From JBBSMX01 sp038232935 (GTDB taxonomy: Bacteria; Bacteroidota; Rhodothermia; Rhodothermales; JANQRZ01), in NCBI GenBank assembly GCA_038232935.1, contig JBBSMX010000018.1, positions 1 through 49,053 of the forward strand: a DNA stretch of 49,053 nucleotides, given 5' to 3'. The notes below the pieces were generated by a model. That model had not been told where the DNA came from, ran no database searches, and was given only the letters and a program-made list of their open reading frames with translations. Shown here one piece after another: positions 34,488 through 44,222 of the stretch (within the stretch, counting starts at the first letter, position 1; every line of letters starts with the position of its first letter). A program made the translations under genes and the position numbers.

Positions 34488-35189
34488 TCAGTTCTGGTTG
34501 TTGAGCTCCTGACGGTACTGCTCGTTCGCGTACAGCGCAATCTCGACGCGGCGGTTCTGCTGCCGGCCCTCAGGCGTCGCGTTCGAGGCGACGGGGTCAC
34601 TCTCGCCCATGCCCGAGATCCGCATCCGGCCGGGCGCGACGCCCTGCTGCGAGAGGTAGGTGGCGACGGAGTTGGCACGGCGCTCCGAGAGCGTCTGGTT
34701 GTACGACTCCGAGCCCGTCGAATCGGTGTAGCCGACGACGAGGGCATCCGTGTTCGGGTAGTTCGCGAGGCTACGCGAGAGGTCCCCGAGGTCGCTGCGG
34801 GCCTGCACGCGCAGGTCGAAGCTGTCGAAGTCGAACAGGATCGCGTTGTCGAACGTGATCCGGATGCCGGCCGTGTTGCCGTCCTCACCCGGGACGGTCT
34901 CGACAGTAGCATTCTCGAGCTCGTTATCGAGCTCTTCGGCCTGCTTGTCCATCTGGTTGCCGATGATGGCACCGGCGGTCCCGCCGACGGCGGCCCCGAT
35001 GATGGCGCCCCGCGCCGTCGAGCCGGTAGCCTTGCCGATCACGCCGCCGACGACGGCCCCGGCACCGGCCCCGACGACGGCACCCTTGCCCGTCTTGCTC
35101 ATGTTCTGGCAGCCGAAAAGGGTCAGGCCTAGCAGCGCGACCACGGCCAACGGCACGGTGAGGCGGAGTCGATTAGATAGTGTAGTCAT
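34488..35189 (-). CDS. OmpA-family lipoprotein with glycine-zipper segment
   Basis: 233 residues. Lipobox LFGC (Cys27), then a glycine/alanine-rich zipper (about 30-75: GAVVGAGAGAVVGG..., GAIIGAAVGGTAGAIIG), a short coiled linker, and a C-terminal OmpA domain (about 98-225) with the peptidoglycan-binding pattern TDSTGSESYNQTLSERRA and NRRVEI. This is the YiaD/Pal-like layout: outer-membrane anchor, membrane-interacting zipper, peptidoglycan clamp. It likely stabilises the envelope. The leader contains a hairpin at 35228-35254. Confidence 0.93.
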   Translation of the reverse strand: MTTLSNRLRLTVPLAVVALLGLTLFGCQNMSKTGKGAVVGAGAGAVVGGVIGKATGSTARGAIIGAAVGGTAGAIIGNQMDKQAEELDNELENATVETVPGEDGNTAGIRITFDNAILFDFDSFDLRVQARSDLGDLSRSLANYPNTDALVVGYTDSTGSESYNQTLSERRANSVATYLSQQGVAPGRMRISGMGESDPVASNATPEGRQQNRRVEIALYANEQYRQELNNQN

Positions 35190-35587
35190 GGCTTCGGTTG
35201 GTAGGTTCGTACAAAGTGGTGGGCGAAGGAGCGATCCTGAAGAAGGACCGCTCCTGAAAAGGACAACCCCGATGGGATTTCCATTAAGCGTATAGCAACT
35301 CTTTCAAGTTCCATTCCCACGCACCAAGCACCCACTCTACCTCTGAAAATCACGTCAGAATGCCTGTTTCGAGACATCGTCACCGCACTCAATCCTGCAC
35401 AGCACCGTCAGGGGAGGGGCACACCGAGCCCGCCGCGCTCGGATAAAGCCCTTGTGATTTCGCCCGCATTTGCCCCTCGGCCCGAACCATCAGCCACACG
35501 TCTGGTATAGCTTCCGCGCGTGACTGACCTCCGACTCCCGTACAGACGCGACGTGTTGCGTCTCTATATCCCGACTCCCGACCGAAC
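35190..35587. other. 398-nt divergent gap between the OmpA-like and nucleotidyltransferase genes
   Basis: No gene supported. Toward the OmpA-like gene it has a leader hairpin (GGAGCGATCCT/AGGACCGCTCC, 35228-35254). Toward the nucleotidyltransferase, TAGCTTCC at 35508-35515 is a likely -7 element, 72 nt before the ATG; CCGACTCCCG is repeated nearby (35529 and 35571). The middle (about 35290-35480) is somewhat AT-richer and unexplained. Confidence 0.5.
35508..35515 (+). promoter_or_regulatory. Promoter -7 element TAGCTTCC before the nucleotidyltransferase gene
   Basis: TAGCTTCCGCGCG, identical over 13 bases to the minus-strand word before the aminotransferase gene (29669-29676). 72 nt upstream of ATG 35588. 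Confidence 0.45.
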
Positions 35588-36601
35588 ATGAAGCTCATCA
35601 TTCCTATGGCCGGACGCGGCACCCGGCTCCGCCCGCACACCCACGTCACCCCCAAGCCGCTCATCGAGGTCCGGGGCGTCTCGATGGTCGAGCGGATTAT
35701 GGACACCTTCGCCGAGGTGCTCCCGCCCGGGCTCGACGAGGCCGTGTTCATCCTCGGCCCCGACTTCGGGCAGGAGGTCCGCGACCGACTCACGGCGATC
35801 TCAGAGCGCCACGGGCTCGCGGCGAGCTTCGGCGTGCAGGAGACGGCGCGCGGCACGGCCCACGCCGTCTTCCAGGCCGGCGATCACCTCGCCGACGAGT
35901 GCGTCATCGTCTTCGCCGACACGCTGTTCTACATGGACGAGAAGCCCAGCCTCGCCGACGCCGACGCCGTCATCTGGGTCAAGCACGTCGACGACCCGCG
36001 CCGCTTCGGCGTCGTCGTCAAAGACGACAACGACCACATCACGGACTTCGTGGAGAAGCCGTCCGAGCCCATCTCGAACGAGGCCATCATCGGGATCTAC
36101 TACGTGCGCGACGGGGCGGTGCTGAAGCGGGAGATCGAGTACCTGATGGACCACGACGTGACCGGCCACGGCGGCGAATATCAGCTCACCGATGCGCTCG
36201 ACCGGATGCTCAAGGCCGGCTCCGTCTTCAAGACCGCGAGCGTCTCCGAGTGGCTCGACTGCGGGACGATCCCCGCACTCAAGGAGACGACGAAGGTGAT
36301 CCTCGACAAGGAGGAGACGGGCGAGAAGGAGGGCACCGTCGAGAATTCCATCCTGATCGAGCCGGTCTACGTCGGGCCGAACGCGAAGGTGGTGGATTCC
36401 GTCGTCGGGCCGTACGTCGCCGTGCACGGCGGGGCGGAGGTGGCGAACTCGGTGTTGAAGAACACCATCGTGTTCAGCGATGCCCACGTCACGGACTCGG
36501 CGCTCGACGATGCGGTCATCGGCCAGAGCGCGGAGGTGAACCGCTTCGCCGGTGCGCTCAACATCGGCGACCACGCGACGGCCGGTCCTGTGGAAGCGTG
36601 A
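35588..36601 (+). CDS. Sugar-phosphate nucleotidyltransferase with beta-helix tail
   Basis: 337 residues. N-terminal nucleotidyltransferase fold with MAGRGTRLRPHT and TPKPL (Lys of the product site), VFADTLFY, VEKPSEPISNEAIIGIYYV and GGEYQLTDAL. From about residue 245 a left-handed beta-helix tail follows (ENSILIEPVYVGPNAKVVDSVVGPYVAV...). This is the layout of long RmlA-like or mannose/glucose-1-phosphate nucleotidyltransferases. The sugar and nucleotide cannot be decided by eye; the gene sits apart from the rml/man cluster. 97 nt separate it from mutS2. Confidence 0.85.
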   Translation: MKLIIPMAGRGTRLRPHTHVTPKPLIEVRGVSMVERIMDTFAEVLPPGLDEAVFILGPDFGQEVRDRLTAISERHGLAASFGVQETARGTAHAVFQAGDHLADECVIVFADTLFYMDEKPSLADADAVIWVKHVDDPRRFGVVVKDDNDHITDFVEKPSEPISNEAIIGIYYVRDGAVLKREIEYLMDHDVTGHGGEYQLTDALDRMLKAGSVFKTASVSEWLDCGTIPALKETTKVILDKEETGEKEGTVENSILIEPVYVGPNAKVVDSVVGPYVAVHGGAEVANSVLKNTIVFSDAHVTDSALDDAVIGQSAEVNRFAGALNIGDHATAGPVEA

Positions 36602-36698
36602 GGCACCGCTTCGCTTCGCGTGTTTTTCGGCCCGCCGTGGGGAATCCTGCCCCGCCGCATGCGTTAGAGCGTTGTTTGGATCGTCCGGCCCCCGATTG

Positions 36699-39140
36699 AT
36701 GCAACGCTACCCCGCAGACGCAGAAGACAAGCTCGGTTTCGACGCCGTCCGGCGGCGGCTCGAAGGGCACGCCGTCAGCCCGCTAGGCCGGGAGCGGCTC
36801 AAAGCGATGCAGCCCTCGGCCGCGCGTGCGCCTGTCGAGCGCCTGCTCGCGCAGACCGCCGAGCTCCAGCGTGCGCTCCGCGCCGACGATCCGATCCCGC
36901 TCTCGCCGCTACCGGACGTGCGCGACGCGCTTCGCCGCGCGAGCCCGAAAGGGGCGGCGCTCGAAGCCGAAGACCTCGCCGAGATCGGGGCCGTGCTCGG
37001 GACCGGCCGGCGGGCGCACGGATATTTTAAGTCGCGCCGCGATAAATACCCCGAGGTCGCCGGGCTCGCGCGGCGGATCGACGTGCAGAAAGAATTGGAG
37101 GAGCACATCGGGCGGACCGTCGACGAGCGCGGTCAGGTCCGCGACGATGCGTCGCCCGAACTGCGGCGGATCACCCGAACCCTCGCCGAGCGGCAAGGGC
37201 GGCTCCGCAGCACGCTCCTCGCCGCCCTCCGCGATGCCACGTCGCAGGGCTACGCGACCGAAGAGCAGCCGACGATCCGCAACGGCCGCGCCGTCATCCC
37301 CATCCGCGCCGAGGCCAAGCGCAAAGTGCAGGGCTTCGTCCACGACGTCTCCGGTTCGGGTCAAACGGTCTACATCGAGCCGGCCGCCGTGCTCGACCTC
37401 AACAACGAGGTCCGCGAGCTGGAGGCGGAGCGGAGCCGCGAAATCCGCCGGATCCTGCAGGAGGTCACCGGCCACGTCCGCTCGCGTCTCCCCGACATCC
37501 GCGCCGGGCTCGACGTGCTGGGGCAGATCGACGCCCTGCAGGCCCGCGCACGCCTCGCCAACGAACTCGACGCGCTCGTGCCGGAGCTGAACGACGACGG
37601 GCGCATCCGCATCGTGCGCGGCCGGAATCCGGTGCTGGCGCTGCATTTTCGCCGTAGGTCCGAATCAGACGATGGCGAACCGGACGTGCCGCGTTCCGTT
37701 GTCCCGCTCGATCTCGAACTCAGCGACGCGCAGCGGACGCTCGTCATCACCGGGCCGAACGCGGGCGGGAAGTCCGTGGCGATGAAGACGGTCGGCGTGC
37801 TCACGCTGATGGTGGCGTGTGGGCTGCCCGTCCCCGCCGCGCCCGGCACCTCGTTCGGCCTCTTCGAGCGGCTCTTCGTCGACATCGGCGACCAGCAGAG
37901 CATCGAGCAGGACCTCTCGACCTTCACCTCGCACCTCCAAAACCTCCGGCGCATGCTCCGCGACGCCGACGACCGGACGCTCGTGCTCATCGACGAGGCG
38001 GGCACCGGCACCGATCCATCCGAGGGCGGGGCGCTCGCGCAGTCGGTCCTCGAAACGCTCACCGCGCGCGGCGCGCGGACCGTCGCCACGACGCACCACG
38101 GCACGCTCAAAGCCTTCGCCCACAACACCGACGGCGTCGAGAACGGCTCGATGCAGTTCGACCAAGCCACGCTCTCGCCGACGTACCGCTTTCAGGAGGG
38201 CATCCCCGGCTCGTCGTACGCCTTCGACATCGCGAGCCGCGTTGGGCTGGACGAGCGGGTGCTGGACCGGGCACGGAGCCTCGTCGGCGAGGGGAAGACG
38301 GCGCTCGAAGAGCTGATCGCGACGTTCGAGGCGCAGTCGCAGGCGCTGGAGGCGGAGTTGAGCGCGGCGCGCGAGGAGGCGAAGCAGGCCCGGGCCGCGC
38401 GGAAGGAGTACGAGGACCGCGCCGGCTCGCTCAAGAGCCGGAAAAGTGAGATCGTCGAGCAGGCGCTCGAAGAGGCCGAGCGGATCGTCGGCGAGGCGAA
38501 CGCCCGCGTGGAGCAGACGATCCGCGAGATCAAGGAGGCGCAGGCCGCGAAGGAGGAGACGCGCGAGGCGCGCGAGAAGCTCGAAGGGTTCAAGCAGCAG
38601 GTCGAGCGGAAGCAGCGCAAAACCCGGCGGTGCACGCCGAAGCCACGCCCCGAGGCGGTGAAGGTGGAGGGCGGCCCCATCCGCGTCGGCGATCAGGTCC
38701 GGCTCGACGACGGGCAAGCGACGGGTGAGGTGTTGGAGCTCGACGAAAAGGAGGCGGTCGTCGCGCTCGGACAGATGAAGGTCCGCGCGAAGCTGAAGCG
38801 GCTGACGAAGGTCGGCGGGCCACGCAAGCAGCGGGTCGAGGTGCGGGCACCCTCGGGCTCGAAGGGGCCGGGGCGGACGGCCATGCCGGCCCTCGACGTG
38901 GAGCGCCGCATCGACGTGCGGGGACAGCGGGTCGAGGAGGCGATTCCCGTCGTGATGCGGCTCGTCGACGGTGCCTCGATGGCGGGGCTGGAGATGGTGG
39001 ACGTGCTGCACGGCACCGGTACGGGCGCGCTCCGTAGTGCCATCCGCGAGTACCTCGACACGCGGGCGGAGGTGAGCCGGTTTGGGGACGCGCCGTGGGA
39101 GGAGGGCGGCCCCGGCGTGACCGTCGTGTCGCTGCGCTGA
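36699..39140 (+). CDS. mutS2: MutS2 (endonuclease MutS2 / Smr-domain ATPase)
   Basis: 813 residues from ATG 36699; an upstream in-frame start at 36552 would overlap the previous gene and has no family similarity. Order: core/lever region, ABC ATPase with Walker A GPNAGGKS (about 352-359) and Walker B LVLIDEAGTGTDP (about 428-440), long basic coiled coil (about 540-640), KOW-like IRVGDQVRLDD, and a C-terminal Smr domain with IDVRGQRVEEA and HGTGTGALR. Known roles in other bacteria are suppression of recombination and rescue of collided ribosomes. It lacks the mismatch-recognition domain of MutS1. Length is normal. A strong hairpin follows the stop. Confidence 0.95.
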   Translation: MQRYPADAEDKLGFDAVRRRLEGHAVSPLGRERLKAMQPSAARAPVERLLAQTAELQRALRADDPIPLSPLPDVRDALRRASPKGAALEAEDLAEIGAVLGTGRRAHGYFKSRRDKYPEVAGLARRIDVQKELEEHIGRTVDERGQVRDDASPELRRITRTLAERQGRLRSTLLAALRDATSQGYATEEQPTIRNGRAVIPIRAEAKRKVQGFVHDVSGSGQTVYIEPAAVLDLNNEVRELEAERSREIRRILQEVTGHVRSRLPDIRAGLDVLGQIDALQARARLANELDALVPELNDDGRIRIVRGRNPVLALHFRRRSESDDGEPDVPRSVVPLDLELSDAQRTLVITGPNAGGKSVAMKTVGVLTLMVACGLPVPAAPGTSFGLFERLFVDIGDQQSIEQDLSTFTSHLQNLRRMLRDADDRTLVLIDEAGTGTDPSEGGALAQSVLETLTARGARTVATTHHGTLKAFAHNTDGVENGSMQFDQATLSPTYRFQEGIPGSSYAFDIASRVGLDERVLDRARSLVGEGKTALEELIATFEAQSQALEAELSAAREEAKQARAARKEYEDRAGSLKSRKSEIVEQALEEAERIVGEANARVEQTIREIKEAQAAKEETREAREKLEGFKQQVERKQRKTRRCTPKPRPEAVKVEGGPIRVGDQVRLDDGQATGEVLELDEKEAVVALGQMKVRAKLKRLTKVGGPRKQRVEVRAPSGSKGPGRTAMPALDVERRIDVRGQRVEEAIPVVMRLVDGASMAGLEMVDVLHGTGTGALRSAIREYLDTRAEVSRFGDAPWEEGGPGVTVVSLR

Positions 39141-39216
39141 GGGCGTACCCTTTTCAGGCCTCGCGCCTTGCGGTGGGGCGGCAGGCGGAGCGACTGGAGT
39201 GTAGCAAATCGAGGAG

Positions 39217-39251
39217 GGGGACTCCCCGATGGCGGGCAGCGGGGAGTCCCC
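39217..39251 (+). terminator. Hairpin after mutS2
   Basis: GGGGACTCCCCG (39217-39228) and its exact reverse complement (39240-39251) with an 11-nt loop; the outer flanks GGAG/CTCC can extend the stem. No T-run follows, so it may be a transcript-end hairpin or an intergenic palindrome. The remainder of the 274-nt gap up to 39414 holds only the promoter of the next gene. Confidence 0.6.
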
Positions 39252-39364
39252 TACTCCACCAACAGGCCTCGTAGGCTCGTGGTTTCGCCTGTTCGCAGGG
39301 GTTGGACTATTTTTTGCCAGAATCCGGGAAGCCCGTGCCGGCCCGCCTTTTGTGTGGAGTCGCC

Positions 39365-39372
39365 TATATTGA
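39365..39372 (+). promoter_or_regulatory. Promoter -7 element TATATTGA before the DUF4783 gene
   Basis: TATATTGA lies 42 nt before ATG 39415 and fits TAnnTTnG loosely. A TTTTG at 39349-39353 is too close for a normal -33 element. Confidence 0.35.
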
Positions 39373-39414
39373 ACCGCCCCTCGGCAGCGGCATGCATGTG
39401 CCCACCGCCTCCTT

Positions 39415-39882
39415 ATGCAGACTCTCTCCTCTGGTGTGCTTGCCTTCGTGCTGACTCTGAGCCTGCTTGCGGGGTGGCCGCTGGCGGGGCCGATGCACGG
39501 TGTCGCCCACGCTCAGACCGCCCCGATAGCGCTGGACTCGACCATGCTCGACCGGGTCGAGCACGCGTTCCGATCGGGCAACGTCGAGACCCTGCTCGAT
39601 GGGGCAGCCGACCGCCTCGACGTCATCATCTTCGGCAAGGGGGCCTCGTACAGCCGCGCGCAGGCGGCACTCGTGCTCACGGACTTCTTCCGCCGTAACC
39701 CACCGGGCAAGGTGTCGTTCGAGCAGGAAGTGCTGGCCGAGGACCGACGCTCGATGATTGGTCAGTACTGGGTGGCGGAGGGTGACGCGGAGCCCGTCTC
39801 CGTGTTCGTGCGGCTGCGGGCGCGCGGCGCGCGGTGGCAGCTCCGCTCGATTCGGATCGAGCGCGACGGTGGCCGGCGATAG
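39415..39882 (+). CDS. DUF4783 secreted protein
   Basis: 155 residues with a signal peptide cut after VAHAQ (about residue 34). The mature part follows the DUF4783 pattern: HAFRSGNVETLLDGAADRLDVIIFGKGASYSRAQAALVLTDFFRRNPPGKVSFEQ, then a strand-rich end RLRARGARWQLRSIRIE. The family is typical of Bacteroidota and has an NTF2-like fold; its function is unknown. Single gene between mutS2 and the large histidine kinase. Confidence 0.85.
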   Translation: MQTLSSGVLAFVLTLSLLAGWPLAGPMHGVAHAQTAPIALDSTMLDRVEHAFRSGNVETLLDGAADRLDVIIFGKGASYSRAQAALVLTDFFRRNPPGKVSFEQEVLAEDRRSMIGQYWVAEGDAEPVSVFVRLRARGARWQLRSIRIERDGGRR

Positions 39883-39930
39883 TGGGTTCAGGCGGGAGCC
39901 GCACGGTCGGCCTCGAGAGCCGGGGTAGCG

Positions 39931-39938
39931 TACTTTCT
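39931..39938 (+). promoter_or_regulatory. Promoter -7 element TACTTTCT before the histidine kinase
   Basis: TACTTTCTG lies 37 nt before the chosen ATG at 39976 and fits TAnnTTnG loosely. It follows the DUF4783 stop by about 50 nt. Confidence 0.4.
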
Positions 39939-39975
39939 GCGATCACGCCGCGTCTTCCGGATCTCCGTTGTGGGT

Positions 39976-42900
39976 ATGAAGCGAACCAGCGTTCGGTACC
40001 TCGCCGTCGCCGCCTTTCTGTTGGCCTTGCTGGGGGCGACCTACGCATTACAAGCGTGGCGGTTGGGCCGCATCGAGGCGCAGGGCGGGATCGCTCGGGC
40101 TGAGGCCGCCGCCGCCGCGCTGCACGTGGTGGAGCAAGAGGTGAACGCACTGGAGGAGGAGCTGCTGCAGCGTGCGGAAGCGCTCGCTCGGCTCCCGGTC
40201 GTGAGGCGCGCACTGCAGGCGGACTTGTCGGCCCGTGACGACGCCGTGCGTGTGTTCGCCGAGTTGCGGTTGCCCGAAAACGTGGCAGCGGAACTGTACA
40301 CGCCCACGCCCGAGCTCGTCGCGTGGCAGGGTCCGAGTATGCCCTTCGGGGCCGCCACCCGCACGACGCGGTTTCTCTCCGCCCCGCAAACGTCGGTCGT
40401 CAACGACGGGGCGCTCCGGCAGGCCGTCGTTGTCTGGGTGCCGATCCGCGAGGGGCGGCGAGTGCTCGGCGCGGTCCGCGTGCTTCGGATCGTCGAGACC
40501 CGGGTGCCCGTCCGCAACCAGTACCTCCGCGATTTCGACGTGACGGAGCGGTGGCAGTCCCGCGTAGGCGTCCCGGTCGATGTTGTGTTCGGGGAGCCGA
40601 GCGCCCTCACGCCAGACGGCACGACCCACCTCGTGCGTGGGCAGGATGGAACGGTGCTGGCTCAGGTCGTCGTGCCAACGCCATCGCTAGAGACGCTAAA
40701 AGAGGCGGTGCGGAGAGAGATAGACGATGTGGCGGCGTTATGGGGCACACTGCTGCTCGGGTGGATCATGGCTGGGCTGTGGATGCTGCAAGAGCGTCTG
40801 ATCCCCCGGCCGGAGACGAAGCGGGACGGCGAGGAGCCGACAGTGCGGACGTGGGGACCGGCTGTGCTTGCGTTCGCCGGTACCTCCGCAGCCTGGTGGG
40901 GGCTTCGCTATAAGCTTCTCGTCCTCCGTATACCCGATCTGTGGTTTGGCGGCTCCGGATCGGCTGACGAAGTACCCCTATTCGACCCGGTGAATCTGGC
41001 CTCCGGTATCGGTGGCGGCGTGCTCGGTTCGGTGGGGGAGCTGATCGTGACGGCCGTGTTTGCGGTGACCTTCGGCGTGGCGGGGCTACGGGTTGCCCTG
41101 CTCGTGCTCAGGCACGTGCGGAGTGCCGAGCGGGTACACAGCGAGGTGCAGCGACCGGGGGTTCTGTGGGCCGCGGGAACGCTGCTCGGGGCGTTCGTCG
41201 GCGTGGCGGTGGTCGGGGTCGTGGCGCTGCTCATCCGCCACGCGACGCTTGACGCGACGCTCCCGTACTTCGACCGCACAGCTCCCCTCCCGTCGGGCCT
41301 GGTGATGCTCGTCTTCGGGTCGTTCCTGCTGCTCGTGCTGGCGGCCGTACTCGTGCTGGCTGGGATCGGCGTGCTGGTGCGCATGAGGGGGTGGGTGCGG
41401 GTGACCGGCGGGGGCGTGGCCGTGGCGCTGGCGCTCGGGATGGCGTACACGCGGACGGAGGTGGGGAATGTGCTGCCGTGGCCGGTGGCGGCGGCGTTCT
41501 TCGTGTGCGGCGGGTTCGTGGCGTGGTGGATGGAGCGGGGGCCGGATGCCTGGGCGGGGCCGTTTACCCTGCGCGGGACGCTGCTGGCCGTCCTCGTCCT
41601 CGCCGCGCTGACGTACCCGATCGCGTACGATGCGGCGCAGGACAAGCAGGAAGGCCGGATCGTCGACGCCGCCGAGGAGTTCGCCGACGGCGAGGACGCC
41701 CGCGTCGCCTTCGCGCTCGAAGGGGTGCTGCTCGACGCCCGCGCTTCGGACGACGTGATGGAGGCCCTGACGAGCCGGCTCGCCCGCAGCCGGGTGGTCG
41801 CCTTCGACTCGCTCGCCACCGATCTCGTCACGGGCTCCCTTCTAGCTGCCCTCGCGGACTACACCGTCAGCCTCGCCCTGCTCAGTCCGGCCGCCGACAC
41901 CCTCGGGAGCTACCGCGAGATCCCGCCGCCCGGTGCCGATCCCGACGCGTTCGGCGTCCTCGCCGCCACTCTGAACGACTCCCTATCATTCGGGGCGCTT
42001 CGCCGTCGGTACGCGGCCGATACCGCGCCCGGCTTCGTCGTCGAGCGCGAGTCCGCGCCGGAGGGGCGGGGCAAATACCGCTACGCCGGTGTCGGCCCGA
42101 TCCGGCGCGACAGCGACGGCGTGATCCTCGGGTGGGTCACAGCGCGGGCCGAGCCGAAGCCGGCCCGCTACGTGTCCGAGACGCCGTTCCCGCGCGTGCT
42201 CGTTCCGGCCGGGCTGACGAACGTCGTCGAGAGCGAGCTTGCCTTTGCCGAGTTCCGCGACGGCGTGCTCGTGCGCGCCCGGGGGGACGACTACGGCCGG
42301 TTCCGGCTTCCCGACGACGTAAAGGCCAAGCTGCACGACCACCGGGTCGTGTGGCAGAACGAGCGGATCGGGCGCGAGCCTGTCCGGGTGTACTACCGCC
42401 GTCTCGTGGAGCCGGATGGCCGCGTGCGCGTGATCTCCGTGCGAGAGCCCGGCGTCATCGTGTTCGATCACCTCTACTTCTACCTCCGGCTGCTGCTGCC
42501 CGCGCTCGTGCTGGCACTCGTGGCCTACGCTCTCGGGGTGGCGGCGCGGCGGTGGGCGGGCGTGCTGCTGCGCCGCAGCCGCCTGCGCGACCGGGTCCTC
42601 AACCGGTTTCTGCTCGTGGGCGTAGCGTCCGTTGTGCTGACGGGGCTGATCGGACAGCAGGTGGTGGTGGCGCAGAACCGTCAGGCCGTGCAGGAGCGGC
42701 TGAAGCGGCGGCTCGCCCGTGTCGAGGCAGCGCTCTTTGCCGAGGTTGCCCCGGCGGGCGGCAGCAGTGTCCCGCTCTACTGGCTCATCGACCGCGCTCG
42801 CCCGGACATCGTCGGCCCCCGGCTCGGGCTCGACGTGAACCTCTACCGGGGCGCGGACCTCATCGCCTCCAGCCGCAGCCAGCTCGTCCGCCAGCGGCTC

Positions 42901-44097
42901 ATCGACCGGCGGCTGCCCGCCGACGTATACGAGGCGCTTTACGTTCGGGGCGAGCGCTACGCCTTCGCTGAGGAGCGGATCGGGACGTTCGCCTACACCA
43001 CCGGCTACGAGGCCCTCCCCGATAGCGAGGGCCGTCCCGGCGCCGTCATCGCCATCCCGACCCTGCCGGAGCAGACGGCGATCGAGGCGGATCAGGCGCG
43101 GATGATCGCGTACCTCTTTGGTGTGCTCCTCCTGCTGCTCGTCGGCATCTTTCTGACCACGACGCTGCTGGCGAACCGGCTGACGCAGCCCTTCCGGCGG
43201 CTGCGCGCCGGCCTCCTCGCCGTCGGCGCGGGGGAAGAGCCCGGCGAGCCGATCCCCGTGGAGTCCTCGGACGAGATCGGCGAGCTGATCGAGACGTTCA
43301 ACGCGATGCGGTATCAGCTCGAAGAGAGCCGACGGAAGCTGGCGCAGCAGGAGCGCGAGCTCGCGTGGCGCGAGATGGCCCGGCAGGTGGCGCACGAGAT
43401 CAAGAACCCGCTCACGCCGATGAAGCTCTCCGTCCAGCACCTGCGCCGCGCCCACCACGAGGGGCCGCCCGGCGACGGCGACACCAACGGCCGGTTCGCG
43501 TCACTCCTCGACCGGATCACCGGCACGCTCATCGAGCAGATCGATGCGCTCACGCGGATCGCCAACGAGTTCGCCTCGTTCGCCCGGCTCCCGAGCCGCC
43601 ACCTCGAACGGCTCGACCTCAACGCCGTCATCCGCGAGGCCGCCGCTCTCATCGGCGAGGAGGAGCACGCCCGGATCGCCCTCGCGCTCACCAACGGGCC
43701 GCTCCCCGTCGAGGCGGACCGGGAGGAGCTGCGGCGAGTCTACATCAACCTGTTCAAGAACGCGCTCCAGGCCATGCCCGAGAACGAGCACGGCACCGTC
43801 ACCGTCCGCACCGAGCACCGCCCCGGCACGCCCGGCGAGGACGGCGTGGGGTGGGCGTTCAGCGCCGTCCGCGACACCGGAACCGGGATCCCCGAGGAGG
43901 CCCGCTCCAAGGTGTTCCAGCCCAACTTCTCGACGAAAACGAGCGGCATGGGACTCGGCCTCGCCATCACCAAAAAAGCCGTGGAGGATCTGCACGGCGA
44001 GATCCGCTTCGAGACGACGCTGGGTGTCGGGACGACGTTTTTCGTCCGGTTGCCACTGGCAGAAGGGGAACAGGGAGAGCCGGACGGGGAGCGGTAG
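39976..44097 (+). CDS. Very large NtrY-like sensor histidine kinase
   Basis: 1373 residues from ATG 39976; a GTG at 39970 is an alternative. N-terminal membrane helix, a periplasmic part (about 30-235), then a block of about seven further helices (about 240-550), a second long extracytoplasmic region (about 560-830), one helix near 840, another sensor part (about 890-1030), a helix near 1040, HAMP (about 1055-1110), the phospho-acceptor box REMARQVAHEIKNPLTP (His near 1139) and a complete ATPase domain (N box NLFKNALQAMPEN, DTGTGIP, GMGLGLAITKK). The HAMP-kinase part is clearly NtrY-like. Most NtrY proteins are about 700-750 residues, so this one carries a much larger sensor. No response-regulator gene is adjacent. 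The trkA/trkH genes follow on the same strand. Confidence 0.9.
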   Translation: MKRTSVRYLAVAAFLLALLGATYALQAWRLGRIEAQGGIARAEAAAAALHVVEQEVNALEEELLQRAEALARLPVVRRALQADLSARDDAVRVFAELRLPENVAAELYTPTPELVAWQGPSMPFGAATRTTRFLSAPQTSVVNDGALRQAVVVWVPIREGRRVLGAVRVLRIVETRVPVRNQYLRDFDVTERWQSRVGVPVDVVFGEPSALTPDGTTHLVRGQDGTVLAQVVVPTPSLETLKEAVRREIDDVAALWGTLLLGWIMAGLWMLQERLIPRPETKRDGEEPTVRTWGPAVLAFAGTSAAWWGLRYKLLVLRIPDLWFGGSGSADEVPLFDPVNLASGIGGGVLGSVGELIVTAVFAVTFGVAGLRVALLVLRHVRSAERVHSEVQRPGVLWAAGTLLGAFVGVAVVGVVALLIRHATLDATLPYFDRTAPLPSGLVMLVFGSFLLLVLAAVLVLAGIGVLVRMRGWVRVTGGGVAVALALGMAYTRTEVGNVLPWPVAAAFFVCGGFVAWWMERGPDAWAGPFTLRGTLLAVLVLAALTYPIAYDAAQDKQEGRIVDAAEEFADGEDARVAFALEGVLLDARASDDVMEALTSRLARSRVVAFDSLATDLVTGSLLAALADYTVSLALLSPAADTLGSYREIPPPGADPDAFGVLAATLNDSLSFGALRRRYAADTAPGFVVERESAPEGRGKYRYAGVGPIRRDSDGVILGWVTARAEPKPARYVSETPFPRVLVPAGLTNVVESELAFAEFRDGVLVRARGDDYGRFRLPDDVKAKLHDHRVVWQNERIGREPVRVYYRRLVEPDGRVRVISVREPGVIVFDHLYFYLRLLLPALVLALVAYALGVAARRWAGVLLRRSRLRDRVLNRFLLVGVASVVLTGLIGQQVVVAQNRQAVQERLKRRLARVEAALFAEVAPAGGSSVPLYWLIDRARPDIVGPRLGLDVNLYRGADLIASSRSQLVRQRLIDRRLPADVYEALYVRGERYAFAEERIGTFAYTTGYEALPDSEGRPGAVIAIPTLPEQTAIEADQARMIAYLFGVLLLLLVGIFLTTTLLANRLTQPFRRLRAGLLAVGAGEEPGEPIPVESSDEIGELIETFNAMRYQLEESRRKLAQQERELAWREMARQVAHEIKNPLTPMKLSVQHLRRAHHEGPPGDGDTNGRFASLLDRITGTLIEQIDALTRIANEFASFARLPSRHLERLDLNAVIREAAALIGEEEHARIALALTNGPLPVEADREELRRVYINLFKNALQAMPENEHGTVTVRTEHRPGTPGEDGVGWAFSAVRDTGTGIPEEARSKVFQPNFSTKTSGMGLGLAITKKAVEDLHGEIRFETTLGVGTTFFVRLPLAEGEQGEPDGER

Positions 44098-44181
44098 GAC
44101 ATGCACACCGACTCCTGCGCTACGGCTGACACGCGTCCTTTCTCCTTATTTCCCGTATTGCTCGGCGGCTCGCGCCCGGCG

Positions 44182-44189
44182 TAGCTTCG
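44182..44189 (+). promoter_or_regulatory. Promoter -7 element TAGCTTCG before trkA
   Basis: TAGCTTCGGCC lies 33 nt before ATG 44223. It closely resembles the words at 29669 and 35508. trkA therefore probably has its own promoter despite the 125-nt gap after the kinase. Confidence 0.45.
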
Positions 44190-44222
44190 GCCGCTCACCT
44201 CTTCCCACCTCATCCGTTCGCT

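Noticed and set aside
35389..35856. Minus-strand open frame across the gap before the nucleotidyltransferase
   Set aside because: Mostly antisense to the nucleotidyltransferase start; Arg/Ser-rich, no motif. The gap is better explained as a promoter region.
37665..39011. Long antisense frame opposite mutS2
   Set aside because: mutS2 is unambiguous; the antisense product is Leu/Arg/Asp low-complexity without family motifs.
41986..43458. Long antisense frame opposite the histidine kinase
   Set aside because: Mirrors a certain HAMP/kinase domain on the plus strand; no motif, no start context.
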